DNA from: Campanula takesimana
Taxonomy: Eukaryota; Streptophyta; Magnoliopsida; Asterales; Campanulaceae
Length of the DNA: 64,000 nt
Assembly: GCA_026119855.1 (NCBI GenBank)
Contig: JAOWBW010002495.1
Coordinates: forward strand, 1 to 64,000
Direction: 5' to 3'
The notes below the pieces were generated by a model. The model saw nothing but the letters and a program-made list of their open reading frames with translations. It did not search any database and was not told the origin of the DNA. Positions 1 through 9,600 of this stretch are shown here, piece by piece (positions within the stretch are counted from its first letter, which is position 1; the number at the start of each line of letters is the position of its first letter). The position numbers and the translations under genes are program-made.

Positions 1-675
1 TATGAACAAAGGATTTAACGAGGAAAGCCCTTGAACAACTTGTTCGCCGGCATAAAACCTTGAATGATAGGATTTTATTAAGCTTTTATGGAGGTACAAT
101 GAATGAGTGGAAAATAGAGAGAAAGAGAGTATGAGACGTGAGAGTTTACAGCGGGGGAGTGAGTGTCCGTGAATACATGTGATACGCCCTCTTTAAATAC
201 TAGAAATTAATAACAAACTAGCTATTCTATCCCTAGAATCTCGGAAGTTTGTTGAAGAGATAACGTTGATCTTGAGAAACGTTGAAGACTTCTTATTTGA
301 CATGTGTTGGTAAACGACATGTGCTCTTTGACCTAGTCCACGATTCCTCCATGATTCGGTAGTGGTTCCTGAAAAATAGGATCGATAACAGACCTGTAAT
401 TTATTCAAGTTGCACGATTTGACTTGGTCCAAGTTGAAGCTTCAAGTTGTCTTCAGCATGTTGAAGCTTCAAGTTGTTTTCAGCATGTTGAAGCTTCAAG
501 TTGTTTTCAGCATGTTGAAGCTTCAAGTTGTAAAGTCAACATGTATAGTCAAGATGTAGAGTCAAGATGTAAGGTGTCACATCAGGATGTAACTCATGAT
601 GTCACGTCAGGATGTAAATTCAAGTCGTTATTTCCAGGATGTAGATATAGTGCTGTGAGATTTTCACCCCAAACA
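1..675 (-). repeat. 3' LTR of TR-GAG element (truncated by window edge)
   Basis: Matches 3145-3822 at high identity apart from small indels. By alignment about 90 bases of its left end lie outside the window. It ends CCCCAAACA at 675. It contains four copies of a 27-bp unit with the palindrome TTGAAGCTTCAA. Confidence 0.9.
430..538. repeat. 27-bp tandem repeat with 12-bp palindrome in the LTR
   Basis: TTGAAGCTTCAA, a perfect palindrome, starts at 434, 461, 488 and 515, a strict 27-bp period. The same array is in the other LTR at about 3574-3676 with a few substitutions. It is the private repeated palindrome of this LTR family. Confidence 0.9.
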
Positions 676-1795
676 ATTGCCCCAAATTTTTGAATTGAGT
701 GAACATATAAATTCAAGAAATTTCCATACACAGTTGATGTAGGTGATAAAAGCTCCAAGATGCAATTGATCCTGCAAAAAAAACAAAGAGAAAGACGAAG
801 AATAAGATATTTTGGTGATTGTCTTAAAAAACAGTTTTTATTTGTTTACAACATGTCTGTTTGGACATGTTAGGTTGTAAATTTGTTTGAACCATGTCTT
901 GTGATAGCATGCTTAAAACTTGTGAATGTTTCCCATTTTAGGATCAGTGTGTTTGATCCTTTTTGGTATTTTGATAATTGACTGGTCGTACGGTTAGGAT
1001 TCTAAGGGTAACATGTTGATGTTACAACTTAGAATATTTTTGGAACCATTGAATAGTAGCGATGTAAAGAATGGTTGGTAACATGTTGATGTTACAAGTT
1101 GGGAATTATTATGAAAAGATGTTTATCTTTTAAACCCTGTGTTTGTTTGGTAACATGTAAATGCTACAACCAGTGATTTCAACTTGAGTTCATAATTTTA
1201 ATTAAGTGCAAGAAGGTAATCAATATGTACATGACACATTGGCCCACCTACAACTTAACTAAAACATGAAAATCGTGCGCACGGGCGAAGGTGTAGAAAC
1301 CTTAAACACATAAGAAAGGTGTAAAACCTTTAAACCTCTGAAAGGTGTAAAACCTTATACCTTGGATGGAATTGTACTTTGATTTTTCCTGTTGGACATG
1401 AATTCTGACTCATGTGAACATCTTTGAATACTTGGATCAGCATGTAACATCTCTGATCAACATGTAACATCTGGAAAACTTGGATCAACATGTAAACATC
1501 TTGACCTGAATAGAGACTTTGAGTTTCCTCACAAAGCAGAAACATGTTAGGGTTGGGTGTTAGCTTGGCTAACACCCCTCCGATGCTTAAGTCAGTAGGC
1601 GTTTGATGAAGATAAATCAAATTGAAACAACATAATTGAAATAAAGCAATGTAAATGCATACCTGATTTTCTGAATTAAATTGACAAGCTATAACTTACA
1701 TGAAGTACAGCTTGAGATGCGCTGCATTCTAACTTCTAGGAATTCTAGTACCATCTATAGTTGACATCCAGCATGCCCCCTTTCCAACCTATTGA
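676..1795. other. Non-coding 3' internal region of TR-GAG element
   Basis: On the minus strand this is the stretch between the Gag stop and the 3' LTR. The bases next to the LTR (about 676-692) read as a polypurine tract with AAATTTGGGG on the minus strand. Inside are two copies of an ACATGTTGATGTTACAA motif (about 1011 and 1081) and a short array of GATCAACATGTAACATCT-like units at 1434-1500. No credible ORF was found. Confidence 0.6.
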
Positions 1796-3001
1796 TTAAT
1801 AATCCTGCATGAGCCTATCTTCTTCCAACCTGATGAATCTAGGTGCTCTGGTTCTGATTTCATCTAGCCTCTTGCATGGTGTCATGACTAAGTCATCATA
1901 ATAAGGAGAGTCCTTCTTGAGCCCCATCCTGAAGGCTTCAATTGCAGTTACAGTGTCCAGGTTGGAGATGTTCACCGCCTCCCTGTTGAACCTGCTCAGG
2001 TAGTCTTTAAGTAGCTCATCAGGTTGCTGGACCACCCTGTATAGATCACTTGTCAGTTTCTCGAACACCCTGTTACATGAAAACTGATTAGTGAACAAGT
2101 TGATAAGATGAGCATATGATCCAATAGAACCCAAATGTTGGCTAATGAGCCATCTCAAAGCTGCCCTGGTAAGAGTTGAACCAAAACCCCTGCAAAAGCA
2201 TGCTTCCTTGAACTGGGGTGGAATGTGGACCACATCCATCTTCTCCTGATACAATGCAACATGCTCCGCTGGATCAGTTGTCCCATCATACTGCTTCATG
2301 TGGGGTGGACTGAACTTCTTTGGTATGACCACGTTGGCTATGGCTGGAGTGAAGCGGGACTCATTGTAACATGTTGGAGAAGCCTGGTTGTGTGGCAGAG
2401 TTAACCCTGGCACACTCATAACTAGTTCCTTTAGCTCCTGCATTTGTCTGCTAAGTAGGCTACCTGCATCATTATTAGTAGCAGCGAATTGATAATTATT
2501 GAGATAATTAAAATCAAACTGAGGGTTAAGACTCCCTGCTGCCACCGTAGTTGGCGTAAAAAATGTTGTTGAAGTTGGAGTAACAGTTTCAGGATGGATG
2601 ATCGTGCTATTGGTGGTCAGGTTGGCAGCTGGTGTGAATCCACCAAATCCAGATGATCCTGCAGCATCACTTCCAAAAGCAAGCCTTCTAGGTTGGTATG
2701 GAGAGAATGGGTCAGAGGGCACATTTGGAGAAACAGACTGGAAGATGCTAGGGAAGCTAGTTTGCTGTGCCGCCGATGTTACACCTTGCAGAGTAGTCAC
2801 CTCACGCTGCAACCTGGAGACTTGATTCATCAGCATGGTAGAAGTATCATTCTGCAGTTGAATCTGATTCCTCACGTCACGCATCATGGCAGTCAAGTTG
2901 GAGGCGATATCCAAAGGGATTTCAGGTGCCCCCATTGCTGATCTGCCCCCACTTGCAACTGAAATTCCAGATGTAATCTGATCGGTTGTTGGATTGCTCA
3001 T
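1796..3001 (-). CDS. gag: Gag protein of TR-GAG element, intact
   Basis: An open 401-aa frame starting MSNPTTDQ near the 5' LTR. Residues about 30-75 look like a short coiled coil (MMRDVRNQIQLQNDTS, then VSRLQREVTTLQG). A low-complexity Ser/Thr/Phe-rich stretch follows (about 85-200). The C-terminal half is a retrotransposon Gag/capsid domain: a DPAEHVALYQEKM opening, TLTRAALRWL, an FTNQF segment, and YLSRFNREAV to DEIRTRAPRFIRLEE. It ends without a CCHC zinc knuckle and without any Pol domain. Similar Gag domains occur in Tat-like plant gypsy elements. The protein would form virus-like particles in the cytoplasm if expressed; RT and integrase must come from another element. An intact frame in an element with no other ORF suggests recent or continuing selection on Gag. 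Confidence 0.85.
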   Translation of the reverse strand: MSNPTTDQITSGISVASGGRSAMGAPEIPLDIASNLTAMMRDVRNQIQLQNDTSTMLMNQVSRLQREVTTLQGVTSAAQQTSFPSIFQSVSPNVPSDPFSPYQPRRLAFGSDAAGSSGFGGFTPAANLTTNSTIIHPETVTPTSTTFFTPTTVAAGSLNPQFDFNYLNNYQFAATNNDAGSLLSRQMQELKELVMSVPGLTLPHNQASPTCYNESRFTPAIANVVIPKKFSPPHMKQYDGTTDPAEHVALYQEKMDVVHIPPQFKEACFCRGFGSTLTRAALRWLISQHLGSIGSYAHLINLFTNQFSCNRVFEKLTSDLYRVVQQPDELLKDYLSRFNREAVNISNLDTVTAIEAFRMGLKKDSPYYDDLVMTPCKRLDEIRTRAPRFIRLEEDRLMQDY

Positions 3002-3034
3002 CTTGAATCTCTTAACAATCTAAAAGACCAAAGT

Positions 3035-3051
3035 TTCCACAGACGGCGCCA
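3035..3051 (-). promoter_or_regulatory. Primer-binding site of TR-GAG element
   Basis: The minus strand reads TGGCGCCGTCTGTGGAA three bases inside the 5' LTR. The TGGCGCC start is the usual complement of a tRNA 3' CCA end in Tat and Athila elements. The exact tRNA is not assigned. Confidence 0.75.
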
Positions 3052-3054
3052 AAT

Positions 3055-3822
3055 TGTTTTGGCCAATTTTTGACAATTGGACAAATAAAAAAGATAAAAA
3101 AGAAGTAGGGTACAAATGGAATATAGATTTCAGAATTCAAGATGTATGAACAAAGGATTTAACGAGGAAAGCCCTTGAACAACTTGTTCGCCGGCATAAA
3201 ACCTCGAATGATAGGATTTTATTAAGCTTTTATGGAGGTATAATGAATGAGTGGAAAAATAGAGAGAAAGAGAGTATGAGACGTGAGAGTTACAGCGGGA
3301 GTGAGTGTCCGTGAATACATGTGATACGCCCTCTTTAAATACTAGAAAATAAATAACAAACTAGCTATTCTATCCCTAGAATCTCGGAAGTTTGTTGAAG
3401 AGATAACGTTGATCCTTTGAGAAACGTTGAAGACTTCTTATTTGGCATGTGTTGGTAAACGACATGTGCTCTTTGACCTAGTCCACGATTCCTCCATGAT
3501 TCGGTAGTGGTTCCTGAAAAATAGGATCGATAACAGACCTGTAATTTATTCAAGTTGCACGATTTGACTTGGTCCAAGTTGAAGCTTCAAGTTGTCTTCA
3601 GCATGTTGAAGCTTCAAGTTATTTTCAGCATGTTGAAGCTTCAAGTTGTTTTCAGCATGTTGAAGCTTCAAGTTGTAAAGTCAACATGTATAGTCAAGAT
3701 GTAGAGTCAAGATGTAAGGTGTCACATCAGGATGTAACTTCATGATGTCACGTCAGGATATAAATTCAAGTCGTTATTTCCAGGATGTAGATATAGTGTT
3801 GTGAGATTTTTCACCCCAAACA
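3055..3822 (-). repeat. 5' LTR of TR-GAG element (complete, 768 bp)
   Basis: Complete copy with TG...CA ends and inverted termini (TGTTTTGG on the left, CCAAACA on the right of the plus strand). It carries the same four-unit palindrome array as the left copy. High identity to 1-675 indicates a fairly recent insertion. Confidence 0.9.
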
Positions 3823-4111
3823 CATGGGACGAGAGAAAACTAGAATGCACACTTAAGAGGACTTTGACTTTTTTTTTTATTCTTATTACTAGGTAGAGAA
3901 AGAGAAACGGAGATTGTTGTCGTCGTCTTTGTCGTTGTAGTTCTCCTTGTGGCATGATCTCTTGTTGAAGCCCCATTTCAAAACCAAGCCTCTTCTTTGA
4001 TGAGTTCTTGCATGTTGTCACTCTCTAACGGTTGCTCTTCACCCACAGTAAATTCACCATTGTCGATCAAATCTTGGATGATATTTCGGAGAGTGAAGCA
4101 TCTTTCGGTAG
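3823..4111 (-). pseudogene. gag: Tat-A gag remnant, C-terminal part
   Basis: Minus-strand continuation, across the Athila insertion, of the Tat Gag at 16314-16569. Just inside 4111 the frame reads TERCFTLRNIIQDLID, which matches the Tat-B Gag segment TEECFVLRNVIQDLID at 34745-34792. The frame is then lost (stop after EEAWF), and the rest to 3823 is AT-rich with no recognisable coding. It is cut on the left by the TR-GAG insertion. Confidence 0.7.
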
Positions 4112-4116
4112 TGTGA

Positions 4117-5623
4117 TGATAGGCTAAATCGCACACCTACAAATTAAACCTGGACTAGGTTCTAAAAATATAGCTAGGGCAAGTCCAAAGTCGATCCACG
4201 AAGAACGGTTATTTATTTACGAACAGTCACTTGACCAGATTGGGGGAAAATTATAATTATTAAATCCTAAGAACATAAATTAAACTAAATATGAGCATAA
4301 ACAATAATTAAAGAATACTTCAGATTTGTTTCCGTCCCCACCTTTTTAATCAATTATCATTGGTATATCAATTCATTTTTAACTCTATTCACTTGATCCG
4401 AGATTTTTTTCAATCTCTGTTTCTTCTTTCAGAATAGTTACTAGCAGTGGCACACTCACTAGAAACCCTAATTAATGAATTAATCTAACTGGCACAGTAT
4501 AGATCGCAAAATTAATAGATTCAAGATTTAAGAAACTAAGATCAAGAACACTTTCTATTTATTAAAAAGATAATTGCTTAATTTTACCCTAATCACAATT
4601 TACCATGGCACATGCATAAATCATGAAATTGCTACAGTGAAAACCCTAATTCTGGCAGAGAACAGAGAATTCTAGCAAAGATCCAATCACAAAGATAAAT
4701 AAATTGATCAGGTTTATAAACCCTAGTAACGGATCTAGAATTAAGAACAAGTAAAATTATGAATAGAAATCCAATTGTGAAAGAAAAATACCTCAAATTG
4801 ACAAAAGATGGTTCAAGATTCAAACCCAAAGCTTGAGTTTAGTTCCTCATATGGAGCTTTGAAATCTCCATGAAAAGAAAAATAAAAACCTAATCTAATA
4901 TTGTGTTCCCCATCAAAAAAACAACAAAAGAAAACCTAGTTTTATCCTAGAATAAGTCCTAAAACAATAAAGAAATAAAAGGAATTAAAATTAAACAAAA
5001 ATAACCAAAATTCTGCCTTCCAGCCGGCTCACACGCGCTATCACGCGCCCCCACTCTCGGTCCAGCCTCGTTCACGCGCCAGGAACCGTCGATCACGCGC
5101 CAGACACGCTGAAAACGCACCTGGTACATGCGTTTTGTCCAAGCCGTTCACGACTCGCGCTTCCGCACACGACTCGTGCCGTTCTCCTCCAGGCGTGCGC
5201 ACGACTTCAGCGTACGTGCTGTATTTTGGGCCGCTCCTGGGCTGACTGATTGGGCCTCGTCTTGTTGGATTGATGGTTTGGGCCGCCGCCTTGCAATTGG
5301 GCTGCTGTAACTTAGTGTGTCTGGGCTGCCCCTCTTCCTCTTTGCTTGGGCTGTCATCTTTATTTAATTGTTGATCCATCACTTCTCATCTCTCATATAA
5401 AATTGGGCTTTGATTTTCTCATCATATTTTGGGATTTCTTTTACATCATAAATTATTAAATTCGGGTAAAAATAATAAAAATACTAAAATACTCCCGAAT
5501 TATAAATAAGCCCCAAGAATATATAATTTCCCAAAATTACATAAAAACTATCTAAAATACATAAAATTCATATTTTAAGCTCATAAAATCCTAGGAATAA
5601 AGTGTATCAAATCCGTCTCATCA
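4117..5623 (-). repeat. 3' LTR of Athila-like element
   Basis: 1507 bp, TGATAGG...TCTCATCA, the same length as the right copy. A GC-rich segment at about 5020-5230 stands out from the AT-rich LTR and repeats CACGCGC words (5042, 5073, 5094). Confidence 0.93.
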
Positions 5624-6429
5624 AATTCCCCCACGCTTAGACCTTTACTCGTCCCTGAGTAAAATCCTATCCCCCCTCTAAACACCGGTCTAATTAGCGT
5701 AGCATGGAGAAAAATGATTTCTAATCCCCTCTCTAAACCATCAAACATAAATCAATAAATAAAAATCGAAGTGTAGAAACTCCGTCTCCTTATAACTCCT
5801 CAAAGAAATAATAAAAATGACATTAGCTCGATACCAACACCATAATAAACGGTATCCAAACTAAATGTCCACTCAAAAGCCAAGGGGAACTAAAAATGTC
5901 CTAATTTTCCCCCACGCTTATCTCACACTACAATCTCCCTCATATAATAAAGTTTTTGCATGATTTATAATTATACACAAAACTTATCTCGTAACAAAAC
6001 ACCAACACCCCCTTATGTCTCCAAGAAAAGAACGAGGATTTCTAACCTAATCTCCACTATTCCAAACCTCCTACTTCAATAGTGTATATCCTACCCAAAA
6101 CTCCAAACCTCCCTTATGTCTTCTCTCCGGTGGATGTAAGATATTTTATTACTCAAACCTCACCTTTTGCCTAAGTGCCCTTTCGGGTTTTCACTTAGCC
6201 ACTCAATTTTTTTTTATTTTTTTTTATGCACACCCTGGTTTTTGCCTAGACTGCCCTTTCGGGTTTTCAATCTAGCGGGCTTCTTTTCTTGTGCGTTTTT
6301 TTTTTTTTTTTTTTGAAAAACTAACTATCTAGAATGAAAAATGCATACTATACAACTATAAATCCTTCCCCCACGCTTAAACTACACAGTGTCCTCAGTG
6401 TGTAAAAGTGAATAAAAATAAGGATAGTT
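5624..6429 (-). other. Athila 3' internal region with polypurine tract and structured repeats
   Basis: On the minus strand, GTGGGGGAATT abuts the 3' LTR as the polypurine tract (5624-5636). The rest is AT-rich and non-coding, with CCCCCACGCTTA motifs recurring at 5629, 5910 and 6368. It holds two GNRA-loop hairpins (6171-6198, 6246-6275) and oligo-T runs at 6208-6225 and 6298-6314. No ORF could be supported. Confidence 0.7.
6171..6275 (-). other. Tandem GNRA-tetraloop hairpins in Athila 3' region
   Basis: On the minus strand the first hairpin pairs CTAAGT (6198-6193) with ACTTAG (6176-6171) around an inner CCC-GAAA-GGG. The second pairs CTAGA (6275-6271) with TCTAG (6250-6246) around the same inner CCC-GAAA-GGG. 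Both are followed by GGCAAAA. Two matching hairpins occur in Tat-B at 40089-40181. An RNA function is inferred from the preserved pairing. Confidence 0.6.
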
Positions 6430-6446
6430 TAAACATAAGGGAATAA

Positions 6447-6677
6447 TTTTTTTTTATTTTTTTTTTTTTTGGCGAAAAGAGGACGGTACCTCCCTAGATT
6501 TTATTAGCAGAAATGAAAATTACAAAAATGGTGGGGGACATGACAACCTCAACCACCAGAAAGGAGCCTAAGGGGAAGGTCTTACACAGGTTGTAAGAAC
6601 CTTTACAATAAAGGGAGGGGTGGCTACAAAATAAAGAGAATAATAAATATAAGTATCTAGCCATCTAAAAAAGAACA
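6447..6677 (-). other. LINE-1 3' UTR with terminal hairpin and poly-A
   Basis: The minus strand ends GGGAGGTACCGTCCTC, then TTTTCGCC, then poly-A interrupted once by a T. The GAGG/CCTC stem encloses the 6-base loop TACCGT. The same terminal structure ends every LINE in the window and is a likely recognition site for the element's reverse transcriptase. Confidence 0.65.
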
Positions 6678-9600
6678 TCAAAGTCTAAGAGAAGGCACTT
6701 GAGCTTTATCAAGCTTAAAAGCCCCCTTACAATTATTAGGAAGGTCATCAAAAGAGAGAAAATCTGCATTATGAAGAAGAGAGTAACCAAGATTAGCTAG
6801 CCCATCCGCCACTTTGTTGCCTTCTCTGTACACATGAGTGATCCGAGTCTGCATAGTAGAGATGAGCCCCATAATTCTGCGAATAAGGTAAAGAATTCGC
6901 CAAGGAATATGATATTCTCTTAGCAAAATCTTAACCAACACTTCTGAATCAAGCTCTATCCATAGAGAAGTAATGCCAAACGCAGAAGCTAACAGTAAGC
7001 CATCAAGGAGTGCGTGAGTTTCAGCCCACATATTCGTGTTCTCACCATAGAACCGAGAGAAAGCAAAGAAAAAGTCCCCATTCTGATTTCTAAAAATTCC
7101 CCCACCCGAAGCTGGGCCCGGATTACCCTTTGAAGCACCGTCCGTATTAAGCTTAAACTCCTCATTAGTAGGGGCTTTCCAAACAACAATCTTAGGAATC
7201 TTCGCAGGAGGGGAAGATAAATTGACTCTAAATAAAGAAGACATCCGCATATCTAAATGGGATCCTCGAAACTCCAATTTGAAAGCTTTAATGATAGAAG
7301 CAATCTCATAAGTTATAGAATTAATTACCTCCAGCGGGGTCACTTTGTGCCCTTCAAACCGAGATTTGTTTCTAGCCTTCCATAATTCCCAGCAAATAAA
7401 AGAAGGCAAGAGCGAACGAAGCCAAGAACTGAGATCAGAATTTGCCTTAGCCGAGCAATACCACCACGCACAAAGAGTCTGCCTAACATCTGTCCCTATT
7501 CCAGCAACACCCATAGAATTCCCAAAGAACTTCCATATATGACGGGCCAAATCTCCTTGAATGAGAATATGATTAATGTCATCCCCCTTAGGATTAGCGC
7601 AGCAGTGACACATTGAAACCAAGGGAATACCTCTACGCATGCAAGCATGATCAGTGGGAAGGCCATTGTGAAGAGCTCGCCAAAGAAAAACAGAGATCTT
7701 AATGGGAATATGTTTATGCCAACATGAAGTGGAAACCATACTTTTAGGGCGGGAGGATCTGATTTCTTTCCAAGCCGAAGAAATCGAAAATTTACCTGTC
7801 GAAGATGGGGACCAACAAATCTGATCCTTGTCATTCGAAAGGTGAATATGATTATCTTCAATGGCTCTAAGAAGAGGAATACCAAAATTGTCCACAATAT
7901 AATTCTGTTTCGGCCGCCCATTTAAGAAAAGAGACGATACCTCAACGTGTTCTTGAGGTAAACCAGCCACAATAAAACCAAGCCAATTTTCATGGATAGA
8001 AATGGATCCTTCACCAACCCCCCAATAAATTCTAGGTTCCACTAAGTCTTTAACACCAAGCATACGCCTCCAAACGTGAGAATCAATGGATCTAGGGGCA
8101 GCATCCATAGGATGTGTTCCATCACAATATTTGGCTAGGAGAAACTCAGTCCATAAAGAAGAAAATCCCCGAAGCCTCCACCATAATTTCATAGCGAAAG
8201 AAAGAGAAATGTCCTCAAACCGCCTTAAGCCAATACCACCTTCATCAGTTGGCCAATACATATGGTGATAAGCTACCCAGTGACATTTATTTTCTCCATC
8301 AATCCCACTCCAGAAGAATCTAGCAATCAGCCCGTACAAGGCTTTAATAATACCCTTGGGAGGTTCCATTAAAGCAATGTAATAAAGAGGGATAGATTGA
8401 AGACAAGCCTTTATAAGAGTGAGTTTTGCACCAAAAGAAAGAAGTTTACCTCGCCAAGAATGAAGCCTATCTTCCATTTTCCGAATAATAGGCTGAAAAA
8501 AGCTGTTTTTCTTGCGACCAACGTAGAGGGGGCAACCCAAATAAATGATTGGAAGCTCCTTCTTGATGAAACCAGTCGTATGAGCAATAATAGAGTCTCG
8601 AGCTGCATCATGTTTTCCCGTAACAAAGCAAGATTTCGAGGCGTTGATAAGTTGACCCGAGAAAGCTTGGTACCATTCCATACACCTCATATGAAGATCA
8701 AGGGAATCTCTACTCCCGTTACAAAAAATCATCACATCATCAGCATAGGCAAGGTGTGATATGACTGGAACATTAGGATGGGTTGTATGATATCTATGAT
8801 GCTCAAATCTGCTATGTAAGAGATTGATACCACGGCTAAGCACTTCAGCCATAATAATGAATAATGTAGGCGAGATAGGATCACCTTGGCGAAGACCCCT
8901 TGTAGAGTGAAAGAAACCACAGCTTTCTCCATTAACAAGGATGGAGTACCAACAAGAAGAAATGCATCTATAGATAATATCAATCCACACCTCAGAAAAA
9001 CCAAATCTCCGGAGGACCTTGACCAAAGCAAACCAAGAGACACGATCGTAAGCCTTCGACATATCCAGCTTTAGAACAACATTAGATCCCCGGACCTTCT
9101 TAGTAAGGGAACTAAACATTTCTTGTGCAAGGAGAGCATTATCATGGATGAGACGGCCTTGGACAAAACCACTTTGTTGAGGAGAAATAATCCGAGGCAG
9201 AATATTAGCTAATCTTCGAGTCATAAGCTTCGTGATAATTTTATTCGAGAAGTTGCAAAGACTAATGGGACGCATCTCACCAAAGTTAGTGGGTGCTTCC
9301 ACCTTTGGAATGAGCACAACAATAGTACTCGTCCAACTTCGAGGCATAGAGAAACCCGAGAAGAAATCCCCAATAGCTAAGAATAAGTCCTCCTTAATGA
9401 TGTGCCAACAAACTTTATAAAATTCTCCTGTAAATCCGTCGGGTCCAGCTGCACTTGTGGCGCTCATACTCGATATAGTCTCAAAAATTTCTTCCCTCGA
9501 TGGAATGGCTGAAAGGGCATTGTTATCTTCCTCATTGATAATCCGAGGGATGACATGTAGAAGGTCATCAGAGGGAATATCATGAGGAGCAGTGAGCAAA

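Larger units (their letters stand above)
1..3822 (-). mobile_element. Gag-only non-autonomous LTR retrotransposon (TR-GAG type), 3' LTR cut by window start
   Basis: Two direct repeats (1-675 and 3055-3822) flank a 2.4-kb interior whose only long ORF is a minus-strand Gag. Each LTR, read on the minus strand, opens with TGTTTGGGG and closes with CCAAAACA. A primer-binding site adjoins the right LTR and a purine-rich tract adjoins the left one, so the 5' LTR is on the right. There is no protease, RT, RNase H or integrase. Non-autonomous elements that keep only Gag are known in plants as TR-GAGs and need a partner's Pol. The element lies in Tat-A; the 5 bases right of it (CATGG, 3823-3827) would be one target-site copy, but the other is outside the window. 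Confidence 0.85.

Noticed and set aside
424..693. Open frame of 89 codons with repeated EASSC residues
   Set aside because: It only translates the 27-bp LTR repeat; no start context or homology.
5041..5382. Open frame of 113 codons, repeated at 15726-16067
   Set aside because: Lies in the GC-rich part of the Athila LTRs; the frame is open because of composition and is not shared with known proteins.
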